Positions 1-5,913 of a stretch of 15,774 nt of DNA are shown here, piece by piece; position 1 is the stretch's first letter, and each line of letters begins with the position of its first letter. This stretch comes from Nocardioides sp. GTDB taxonomy: Bacteria > Actinomycetota > Actinomycetes > Propionibacteriales > Nocardioidaceae. The notes below the pieces were generated by a model. It made no database searches. It saw only the letters and a program-made list of their open reading frames with translations, and was not told the origin of the DNA. The position numbers were made by a program, and so were the translations under genes. The stretch spans positions 1 to 15,774 of the forward strand of contig NZ_JASLGR010000014.1 in NCBI RefSeq assembly GCF_030150155.1. Direction: 5' to 3'.

Positions 1-27
1 CGAAGACCGGCACTCCCGTGGGCGGCG

Positions 28-45
28 TCGCGGATCGCTCCGCGA
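28..45 (+). promoter_or_regulatory. Hairpin in the pnp leader (possible RNase III site)
   Basis: A perfect 7-bp stem (TCGCGGA / TCCGCGA) closes a TCGC tetraloop and ends 16 bases before the pnp start. No T-run follows, so it does not look like a simple terminator. In Escherichia coli and Streptomyces, structured RNA between rpsO and pnp is cut by RNase III and takes part in pnp control. A similar role here is inferred. rpsO would lie to the left, outside the window. Confidence 0.45.
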
Positions 46-61
46 AGAGAAAGGGAGCCCC

Positions 62-2290
62 TTGACTGAGGGACCCGTCATTTCCGCCGTCGAGACCACT
101 CTTGACAACGGCAAGTTCGGCCAGCGCACCGTGAAGTTCGAGACCGGGTTGCTGGCCCGCCAGGCGGCCGGCGCCGTCACGGCGTACCTCGACGACGAGA
201 CGATGCTGCTCTCGGCGACCACCGCCGGCAAGCAGCCCAAGGACCAGTTCGACTTCTTCCCCCTCACCATCGACGTCGAGGAGCGGATGTACGCCGTGGG
301 TCAGATCCCCGGCTCGTTCTTCCGGAGCGAGGGTCGCCCCGGCGAGGACGCGATCCTCACCTGCCGGCTGATCGACCGCCCGCTGCGCCCGACCTTCAAG
401 AAGGGTCTGCGCAACGAGGTCCAGGTCGTCATCACCGTGATGGCGCTCGACCCCAACCAGCCCTACGACGTGCTCGCGATCAACGCCGCCTCCATGTCGA
501 CCCAGCTCTCCGGCCTGCCGTTCTCCGGCCCCGTCGGTGGCACCCGCGTCGCCCTGATCGACGGCCAGTGGGTCGCGTTCCCGACGCACAGCCAGCTCGA
601 GGACGCCGTCTTCGACATGGTCGTCGCCGGTCGCGTCACCGAGACCGGTGACGTCGCCATCATGATGGTCGAGGCCGAGGCTCCCGAGCAGGCCTGGGGC
701 CTGATCCAGAACGGTGCGAAGGCTCCCAGTGAGACCATCGTCGCCGAGGGTCTGGACGCCGCCAAGCCCTTCATCAAGCAGCTGTGCGAGGCCCAGGCCG
801 AGCTGGCCAAGCAGGCCGCCAAGCCGACCGCTGACTTCCCGATCTTCCTGGACTACCAGGACGACGTGTACGCCGCCGTCGAGGGCGCTGTCGCCACCGA
901 CGTCGCCGCCGCGCTGACCATCGGCCCGAAGCAGGAGCGCGAGGCCAAGCTCGACGAGATCAAGGCCGCGCTGCTGGAGAAGATCGCTGCCGACTTCGAG
1001 GGCCGCGAGGGCGAGATCGGTGCTGCCTACCGCTCGGTCAACAAGAAGCTCGTCCGCGAGCGCGTCCTGCGCGACAAGGTCCGCATCGACGGTCGTGGCC
1101 TGGCCGACATCCGTCCGCTGCACGCCGAGGTCGAGGTCATCCCGCGCGTCCACGGCTCGGCGCTCTTCGAGCGTGGCGAGACCCAGATCCTCGGTGTCAC
1201 CACCTTGGACATGCTCAAGATGGAGCAGCAGCTCGACACGCTGAGCCCGGAGAAGCACCGCCGGTACATGCACAAGTACATCTTCCCGCCGTTCTCCACC
1301 GGTGAGACCGGTCGCGTGGGCTCGCCCAAGCGTCGTGAGGTCGGCCACGGTGCCCTCGCCCGTCGCGCGCTCCTGCCGGTGCTGCCGACCCGCGAGGAGT
1401 TCCCCTACGCGATCCGCCAGCTCTCCGAGGCGATGGGCTCCAACGGCTCCACCTCGATGGGCTCGGTCTGCGCCTCGACGCTCTCCCTGCTCCAGGCCGG
1501 CGTCCCGCTGAAGGCTCCCGTCGCCGGTATCGCGATGGGCCTCATCTCCGGCGAGATCGACGGCGAGACGACGTACGTCGCGCTGACCGACATCCTCGGT
1601 GCTGAGGACGCCTACGGCGACATGGACTTCAAGGTCGCCGGCACCAGCGAGTTCGTCACCGCGCTCCAGCTCGACACCAAGCTCGACGGCATCCCGGCGG
1701 AGGTCCTGGCTGCGGCCCTGGGCCAGGCCAAGGACGCCCGTCTGGCGATCCTGGACGTCATGTCCGAGGCCATCTCCGGCCCGGAGGAGATGTCGGCGCA
1801 CGCGCCGCGCATCATCACCGTCAAGGTCCCGGTCGACAAGATCGGCGAGGTCATCGGGCCGAAGGGCAAGGTGATCAACCAGATCCAGGAGGACACCGGC
1901 GCCACGATCTCGATCGAGGACGACGGCACCGTCTACATCGGCGCGACCAACGGCGACGCGGCCGAGGCCGCCCGCTCCGCGGTCAACGCGATCGCCAACC
2001 CGACCATGCCGGAGGTCGGCGAGAAGTACCTGGGCACGGTCGTGAAGACGACCAACTTCGGTGCCTTCGTCTCGCTGCTCCCGGGCAAGGACGGCCTGCT
2101 CCACATCACCAAGCTGCGTGCCCTCAACGACGGCAAGCGCGTGGAGTCCGTGGATGACGTCGTCGAGGTGGGTCAGAAGATCCAAGTCGAGATCGTCGAG
2201 ATCGACGACCGCGGCAAGCTCTCCCTGGCCCCCGTGGTCGAGGAGTCCGAGGCTGCTGAGGCCGAGAAGGCTGAGTCGACGCAGGAGTGA
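62..2290 (+). CDS. pnp: Polyribonucleotide nucleotidyltransferase (PNPase / GpsI)
   Basis: This enzyme degrades RNA 3' to 5' by phosphorolysis, releasing nucleoside diphosphates. Actinobacterial members were also described as guanosine pentaphosphate synthetase I. The 742 residues show the full order: a first RNase PH domain (about 15-145), an all-helical linker (about 245-320), a second catalytic RNase PH domain (about 325-555) with SEAMGSNGSTSMGS and AEDAYGDMDFKVAG, a KH domain with GPKG at 599-602, and an S1 domain (about 653-727). Asp516, Asp522 and Lys524 match the E. coli metal-site residues Asp486, Asp492 and Lys494. The TTG start is chosen because AGGGAG at 52-57 lies just upstream and the N-terminus then fits the family. 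In the usual FFRREGRP motif of the first PH domain the second Arg is Ser89. The stop overlaps the next start by 4 bases. Confidence 0.97.
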   Translation: MTEGPVISAVETTLDNGKFGQRTVKFETGLLARQAAGAVTAYLDDETMLLSATTAGKQPKDQFDFFPLTIDVEERMYAVGQIPGSFFRSEGRPGEDAILTCRLIDRPLRPTFKKGLRNEVQVVITVMALDPNQPYDVLAINAASMSTQLSGLPFSGPVGGTRVALIDGQWVAFPTHSQLEDAVFDMVVAGRVTETGDVAIMMVEAEAPEQAWGLIQNGAKAPSETIVAEGLDAAKPFIKQLCEAQAELAKQAAKPTADFPIFLDYQDDVYAAVEGAVATDVAAALTIGPKQEREAKLDEIKAALLEKIAADFEGREGEIGAAYRSVNKKLVRERVLRDKVRIDGRGLADIRPLHAEVEVIPRVHGSALFERGETQILGVTTLDMLKMEQQLDTLSPEKHRRYMHKYIFPPFSTGETGRVGSPKRREVGHGALARRALLPVLPTREEFPYAIRQLSEAMGSNGSTSMGSVCASTLSLLQAGVPLKAPVAGIAMGLISGEIDGETTYVALTDILGAEDAYGDMDFKVAGTSEFVTALQLDTKLDGIPAEVLAAALGQAKDARLAILDVMSEAISGPEEMSAHAPRIITVKVPVDKIGEVIGPKGKVINQIQEDTGATISIEDDGTVYIGATNGDAAEAARSAVNAIANPTMPEVGEKYLGTVVKTTNFGAFVSLLPGKDGLLHITKLRALNDGKRVESVDDVVEVGQKIQVEIVEIDDRGKLSLAPVVEESEAAEAEKAESTQE

Positions 2291-3573
2291 CCAGCTCGAC
2301 TCTCGAGCTTTCGCCGGGCGTGCGCCGGACCATCCTTCCCAGCGGCCTTCGGGTCGTGACGGAGGAGATGGCCGGCGTGCGCTCGGCTGCTGTGGGGGTC
2401 TGGGTCGGCGTGGGTTCTCGTGACGAGGACGCCACCACGTCGGGCCAGAGCCTCCATGGCTGCTCGCATTTCCTGGAACATCTGCTCTTCAAGGGCACCC
2501 CGACGCGCTCGGCGCTCGAGATCTCGCTCGCGCTCGACGAGGTCGGCGGGGAGTTCAACGCGTACACCGCCAAGGAGTACACCGTCTTCCACGCCCGGGT
2601 CCTCGACGAGGACCTGCCGCTGGCCGTCGACGTGCTCGGCGACATGATCACCTCCTCGCTGCTCACCCCCGACGACGTCGAGGCCGAGCGTGAGGTGATC
2701 CTCGACGAGATCGCGATGCACGACGACGACCCCGACGACGTGGTGCACAACCTCTTCGCCGCCCAGGCCTGGGGGGCCGACACCCGGCTCGGCCGGGGGA
2801 TCGCCGGCACGCATCAGTCGATCACGGAGCTGACCCGTGAGCAGATCTGGCAGTTCTACCGCGACCACTACCGCGCCGAGTCGATGGTCGTCGCGGCCGC
2901 CGGCAACCTGCGCCACGACGAGGTCGTCGCGATGGTGGAGCGGGCCTTCGCCGCCGGCGGCTTCCTCGACGGCGTCGCCGAGCCCGCTCGTTGTCGTGGC
3001 GGCGACCCGCTGGGCGTCCAGCCCGGCGAGGTGCGCTCGTCCAAGCCGTTCGAGCAGGTCAACTTCGTCCTCGGGATGGAGGGCCTGGCGCGCGACGACG
3101 ACCGTCGGTTCGCGCTCTCGGTGGTGACCACCGCCCTCGGTGGCGGCACCAGCTCGCGCCTCTTCCAGGAGGTCCGGGAGCGGCGCGGCCTGGCGTACTC
3201 GGTGTACTCGTTCGCCTCCTCCCACGCCGAGACCGGTGTGGTGGGCGTCGCGCTGGGCTGCCTGCCGGCCAAGCTGGACGAGTCCCTGGCCGTCGTACGG
3301 GCAGAGTTGGCGCGGCTGGCCGAGGGCGGGATCACCGCCGAGGAGCTGGCCATGTGCCAGGGCCAGCTGCGTGGGGGACTGGTGCTCGGTCTGGAGGACT
3401 CGGCGTCACGGATGTCGCGTCTGGGCAAGGCCGAGCTGACCCATGCCGCGACGCTCAGCATCGACGACGTGCTCGACCGGATCGCTGCTGTGACCCTGGA
3501 GGAGTGCGCCGAGATCGCCGCGGAGATCTTCCGTCGGCCCGAGGTGCTCGCCCTGGTGGGTCCCTCGCGCTGA
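2287..3573 (+). CDS. M16 family zinc metallopeptidase (insulinase/MPP-like)
   Basis: A 428-residue single-chain M16B-type protein. The inverted zinc motif HFLEH is at 61-65 (His61, Glu64 base, His65). The third metal ligand is probably Glu141 in EREVILDEI, 76 residues later, as in mitochondrial processing peptidase beta. The C-terminal half carries the conserved RRGLAYSVYSF segment that helps bind substrate. No signal peptide or membrane segment is visible, so a cytoplasmic peptidase is expected. Its natural substrate is not known. The GTG start overlaps the pnp stop (GTGA), giving translational coupling. pnp followed by an M16 gene and then dapB is a common actinobacterial order (recalled, not searched). 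Here the run is broken after this gene by a minus-strand methyltransferase. Confidence 0.93.
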   Translation: MTSSTLELSPGVRRTILPSGLRVVTEEMAGVRSAAVGVWVGVGSRDEDATTSGQSLHGCSHFLEHLLFKGTPTRSALEISLALDEVGGEFNAYTAKEYTVFHARVLDEDLPLAVDVLGDMITSSLLTPDDVEAEREVILDEIAMHDDDPDDVVHNLFAAQAWGADTRLGRGIAGTHQSITELTREQIWQFYRDHYRAESMVVAAAGNLRHDEVVAMVERAFAAGGFLDGVAEPARCRGGDPLGVQPGEVRSSKPFEQVNFVLGMEGLARDDDRRFALSVVTTALGGGTSSRLFQEVRERRGLAYSVYSFASSHAETGVVGVALGCLPAKLDESLAVVRAELARLAEGGITAEELAMCQGQLRGGLVLGLEDSASRMSRLGKAELTHAATLSIDDVLDRIAAVTLEECAEIAAEIFRRPEVLALVGPSR

Positions 3574-3596
3574 GGACGCCGACGCGGCGACGCAAC

Positions 3597-3639
3597 GCCA
3601 GGAGCCGGCAGCGATCATGGATCGCTGCCGGCTCCTGGC
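3597..3639. terminator. Convergent terminator, 20-bp perfect hairpin
   Basis: The left arm 3597-3616 and right arm 3620-3639 are exact reverse complements around a 3-base ATG loop. The hairpin lies between the M16 stop (3573) and the methyltransferase stop (3657), which converge. Only a short T-rich tail (ATTTCTC) follows on the plus strand and none on the minus strand, as is common in high-G+C actinobacteria. It probably ends both transcripts. Confidence 0.85.
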
Positions 3640-3656
3640 ATTTCTCGGACGAGCTG

Positions 3657-4172
3657 CTACTTCTTGGCGATGATGCCGATCACGGCCGGCACCTTCTGGT
3701 CCACGATCGAGACCCGGAATCCGGCCGCCTGAAGCTGGCGGGAGGCGTTCTCGACCATCGTCGGGACCTGCTCGCGGTGGGTCGACTCGTAGAACAGGAA
3801 GACCGAGCCACCGGGCAGCAGGCGCTCGTGCAGCAGCGCGATCTCCTCGGCCGCCTCACGCACCCAGAAGAGGTTGACGTTGAAGGCGAAGACCTTGTGC
3901 AGGCGCTTCACCGGGACACGCAGCGTGGCGAGGTCGATCTGGCGGACAGTGAGCCTGCCTGCCTCGACGAACTTCGCACACCGCCGCTTGGTGCGGTCGA
4001 CGCCCGACTCCGAGCGGTCGATAGCGAACAACTTGCCTGTCTCCAGGCGACTGCAAATGAGCTCGGCCCCAGCCCCGGGGCCGCATCCCACCTCGAGGAT
4101 GTGGTCGTTGGGGCGGATGTCCATGAAATCCACAGCCCAACGGATCCTCGCGGGGATTGTTTGAACCGGCAT
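3657..4172 (-). CDS. Class I SAM-dependent methyltransferase, small
   Basis: A 171-residue Rossmann-fold methyltransferase. Motif I is ILEVGCGPGAGAELI at about 25-39, followed by the acidic end of strand 2 (FAIDRS, about 49-54). LLPGGSVFLFYES (about 117-129) matches the strand 5 region. There is almost no N-terminal extension and no substrate-recognition insert, so the methyl acceptor cannot be named. The ATG start is the first in frame, with only a weak purine-rich site upstream. The first 50 or so codons use many codons rare in the neighbours (GTT, CAA, ACA, AGG, GGA, ATT, AGT, TTG), while the second half looks native. It sits reversed between the M16 gene and dapB, which suggests later insertion. 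Its promoter must share the 56 bases before dapB. Confidence 0.85.
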   Translation of the reverse strand: MPVQTIPARIRWAVDFMDIRPNDHILEVGCGPGAGAELICSRLETGKLFAIDRSESGVDRTKRRCAKFVEAGRLTVRQIDLATLRVPVKRLHKVFAFNVNLFWVREAAEEIALLHERLLPGGSVFLFYESTHREQVPTMVENASRQLQAAGFRVSIVDQKVPAVIGIIAKK

Positions 4173-4215
4173 AGGGGCAAGCCTGCCAGATCGCCCTCAC
4201 GAGTGGTGCGACCGG

Positions 4216-4221
4216 TAGGGT
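4216..4221 (+). promoter_or_regulatory. Putative -10 element of dapB (leaderless)
   Basis: TAGGGT fits the actinobacterial TANNNT -10 consensus and ends 7 bases before the dapB GTG. Transcription would then start at or next to the start codon and give a leaderless mRNA. No clear -35 is seen. The same GTAGGG could instead act as a weak ribosome binding site 8 bases from the start, so the two readings compete. Confidence 0.45.
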
Positions 4222-4228
4222 CTGGCGC

Positions 4229-4972
4229 GTGACGAAGGTGGCTGTGCTTGGTGCGTACGGGAAGCTCGGATCGGCGATCGTGGCCGGTCTGGAGGCGACA
4301 GCGGGGACCGAGGTGGTCGCCCGGATCGGGAGCAAGGACCCGCTCAGCGCCATCGTGGACGCGGGCGCCGAGGTCGTCGTCGACGTCACCAACCCCGAGG
4401 TGGTGATGGGCAACCTCGAGTTCGCCATCGAGCACGGCCTGCACGCCGTCGTGGGGACGACCGGCTTCGACGAAGGCCGCCTGGAGGCCCTCAGGGGCCT
4501 CCTGGAGGCCCGTTCAGGGGTCGGTGTGGTCATTGCCCCCAACTTCTCCATCGGGGCGCTCCTGATGATGCGTTTCGCGGCGCTGGCGGCCCCGCACTTC
4601 GAGTCGGTCGAGATCGCCGAGCTGCACCACCCGACGAAGGCCGACGCGCCCAGCGGCACCGCCCGGCGCACGGCCGAGCTGATCGGCGCGGCGCGGCGCG
4701 AGGCGGGCCTCGGACCGGTGCCCGACGCCACCACCCAGGAGCTGCCCGGTGCGCGCGGCGCCGTCGTCGACGGCGTCCACGTCCACAGCCTGCGCATCCG
4801 TGGCCTGGTGGCCCACCAGGAGGTCATCCTGGGCGGTCCGGGGGAGACCCTCACCATCCGCCACGACAGCCTCGACCGGGCCGGGTTCGTGCCCGGCGTC
4901 GTCGCCGGCATCGCCGGGGTGCAGCGCACCCCGGGCCTGACCGTCGGCCTGGAGCACTTCCTCGACCTCTGA
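4229..4972 (+). CDS. dapB: 4-hydroxy-tetrahydrodipicolinate reductase
   Basis: DapB reduces the product of DapA to tetrahydrodipicolinate with NAD(P)H, in the cytoplasmic route to diaminopimelate and lysine. The 247 residues match the usual length. The N-terminal nucleotide-binding loop is VLGAYGKLG (about 6-14) and VVGTTGFDE lies at 74-82. The signature ELHHPTKADAPSGTA spans 131-145, with His133/His134 and Lys137 at the catalytic positions and Ser-Gly-Thr binding substrate carboxylates. The C-terminal segment (GLVAHQEVILGGPGETLTIRHDS) is also typical. The GTG start is supported by the N-terminal strand beginning at residue 3 and by the TAGGGT element upstream. A tandem repeat begins within the stop codon, so the gene ends directly at the repeat edge. 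Confidence 0.96.
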   Translation: MTKVAVLGAYGKLGSAIVAGLEATAGTEVVARIGSKDPLSAIVDAGAEVVVDVTNPEVVMGNLEFAIEHGLHAVVGTTGFDEGRLEALRGLLEARSGVGVVIAPNFSIGALLMMRFAALAAPHFESVEIAELHHPTKADAPSGTARRTAELIGAARREAGLGPVPDATTQELPGARGAVVDGVHVHSLRIRGLVAHQEVILGGPGETLTIRHDSLDRAGFVPGVVAGIAGVQRTPGLTVGLEHFLDL

Positions 4973-5080
4973 GATCCGGCTTTCCCACCGCCGAGATCCG
5001 GGTTTCCCACCGCCGAGATCCGGGTTTCCCACCGCCGAGATCCGGGTTCACCACCGCCGAGATCCGGGTTCGCCCCCGGA
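4971..5080. repeat. 22-bp tandem repeat, about five copies
   Basis: Units start at 4971, 4993, 5015, 5037 and 5059. Each opens with GAGATCCGG, continues with a G/T then CCC stretch, and ends in ACCGCC. Units 2 and 3 are identical. Unit 1 differs at one base (C for G at 4980), unit 4 has a small change near its centre, and unit 5 decays in its second half. The first unit begins at the second base of the dapB TGA. The period is not a multiple of three, so it does not encode a regular repeat protein. There are no spacers, so it is not a CRISPR array. Confidence 0.95.
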
Positions 5081-5096
5081 ATCAGCGCCGGTACGA

Positions 5097-5138
5097 CGAA
5101 GCCCCGGGCCGCCTCACTCAGAGGCGCCCGGGGCTTCG
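5097..5138. terminator. Convergent terminator hairpin between dapB and the DUF3043 gene
   Basis: Arms 5097-5109 (CGAAGCCCCGGGC) and 5126-5138 are exact reverse complements. Inside, GCCTC (5111-5115) pairs with GAGGC (5121-5125) around an ACTCA loop, with one bulged C at 5110. That gives 18 bp in total. No T-run follows on either strand. Its place between the dapB stop and the DUF3043 stop supports a two-way terminator. Confidence 0.85.
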
Positions 5139-5158
5139 TACGTCGGCGAGCCGACCGC

Positions 5159-5764
5159 TCAGCGGTAGGTCTCGGGCAGCTTCGTGCCGATCTTGACCTG
5201 CGGCTTCGGCATCCGCAGGACGCGCAGCTGGAGGGTCCGGATGCAGGCGTAGTACGCCAGGCCGCGACGGGTCAGGTCGGGCCAGCGGCGGGAGAGCTCA
5301 CGACGCAGGCCGAACCAGATGATCATCAGGTTGGCGGCGGTGACCAGCAGCATCAGCATCATGAAGGCGTTGCTGAACGCCACCAGCTGCTTGTTCTGCC
5401 CCGAGACGAAGCCCATCACCAGGGTGATCACCAGCAGCGGCAGGATCAGCTCGGCGATGGTGAACTTGGAGTCCACGTAGTCGCGCACGAACCGGCGCAC
5501 CGGGCCCTTGTCCCGGCTGGGCAGGTAGCGCTCGTCGCCGGTCTTCATCGCCTGGCGCATCTTGGTGCTGTTGTCGAAGCGCTGGGCACGCTCGGCCGCG
5601 GCGGCCTCCTTGCGGGTGCGCGGCTTGCGGGCCTTGGCGAGGCGGGCTGCCTCGGCCTCCTTGCGGGTCGGGGTCGGTCGGCCCTTGCCTCCCACCTTGG
5701 AGTGGGTGGTCTCGTCCGTGGCGGTTTCGGCGGAGACGGACGATGCGGACTTGCGACCAAACAC
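5159..5764 (-). CDS. DUF3043 family membrane protein
   Basis: A 201-residue protein of the actinobacterial DUF3043 family, whose function is unknown. The first 100 residues are charged and cytoplasmic, with the family-typical GKGRPTPTRKEAEAAR (about 27-42) and an Arg/Lys/Ala-rich, likely helical stretch to about 62. Two hydrophobic segments follow (about 103-121 and 128-151), then a basic tail. Both termini are probably cytoplasmic. The start is GTG with AGGG 8 bases upstream on the minus strand. It runs away from the efflux operon, with 149 bases between the two starts, so that stretch must hold both promoters. Confidence 0.9.
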   Translation of the reverse strand: MFGRKSASSVSAETATDETTHSKVGGKGRPTPTRKEAEAARLAKARKPRTRKEAAAAERAQRFDNSTKMRQAMKTGDERYLPSRDKGPVRRFVRDYVDSKFTIAELILPLLVITLVMGFVSGQNKQLVAFSNAFMMLMLLVTAANLMIIWFGLRRELSRRWPDLTRRGLAYYACIRTLQLRVLRMPKPQVKIGTKLPETYR

Positions 5765-5832
5765 GGAAGTGACCCTTTTTCTCGGTTGTCGACGCCTGAG
5801 ACGAGGCGATCAGAGATTCGAAAAGACGCCTC

Positions 5833-5838
5833 AGCCTA
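5833..5838 (-). promoter_or_regulatory. Putative -10 element of the DUF3043 gene
   Basis: Read on the minus strand this is TAGGCT, a TANNNT match, about 68 bases before the GTG start. No convincing -35 is seen. The implied leader of about 60 bases has the AGGCGTC sequence twice (5791-5797 and 5825-5831), but no clear attenuator. Confidence 0.35.
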
Positions 5839-5849
5839 CCCGCACGGAG

Positions 5850-5868
5850 CCTCACAGAGGGATCTCAG
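5850..5868. promoter_or_regulatory. Putative response-regulator operator upstream of the efflux operon
   Basis: CCTCACAG-AGG-GATCTCAG is arranged as two 8-base half-sites with 11-bp periodicity. It aligns at 14 of 19 positions with the perfect direct repeat upstream of the response regulator gene (11632-11650). Direct repeats spaced by one helical turn are the usual target of OmpR-family regulators. It lies 45 bases before the adaptor start. Confidence 0.45.
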
Positions 5869-5880
5869 CAATTGTCCCCA

Positions 5881-5908
5881 GGCTCTCTCAGACGGTCAGG
5901 AGAGAGTC
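5881..5908 (+). promoter_or_regulatory. Hairpin covering the ribosome binding site of the first adaptor gene
   Basis: GGCTCTCTC (5881-5889) can pair with GAGAGAGTC (5900-5908) through 9 bp, one of them G-U, around a 10-base loop. The right arm contains the purine-rich stretch that serves as Shine-Dalgarno sequence for the GTG at 5914. Formation in mRNA would lower initiation of the first cistron. Confidence 0.4.
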
Positions 5909-5913
5909 AGATT

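Noticed and set aside
2173..3225. Open frame of 350 codons on the minus strand over the M16 gene
   Set aside because: It lies opposite a clear M16 peptidase and its translation has no recognisable motif. Codon bias supports the plus strand.
4851..5054. Small minus-strand protein made of GGGKPGSRRW-like repeats
   Set aside because: It is a read-through of the 22-bp tandem repeat, whose period breaks regular frames, and there is no ribosome binding site or domain.
4971..5080. CRISPR array
   Set aside because: Units are directly adjacent with no unique spacers, and no cas gene is present.
3657..5080. Insertion sequence or integrated element carrying the methyltransferase
   Set aside because: No transposase, integrase, flanking direct repeats or terminal inverted repeats were seen. 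Only gene order and codon use suggest transfer.
5786..5835. Attenuator formed by GACGCCT repeats in the DUF3043 leader
   Set aside because: The possible stems are only 5-6 bp and mutually inconsistent, with no leader peptide seen.
5872..5913. Earlier TTG start for the first adaptor gene
   Set aside because: It would add 14 polar residues before the membrane anchor. The GTG at 5914 has the better ribosome binding site.
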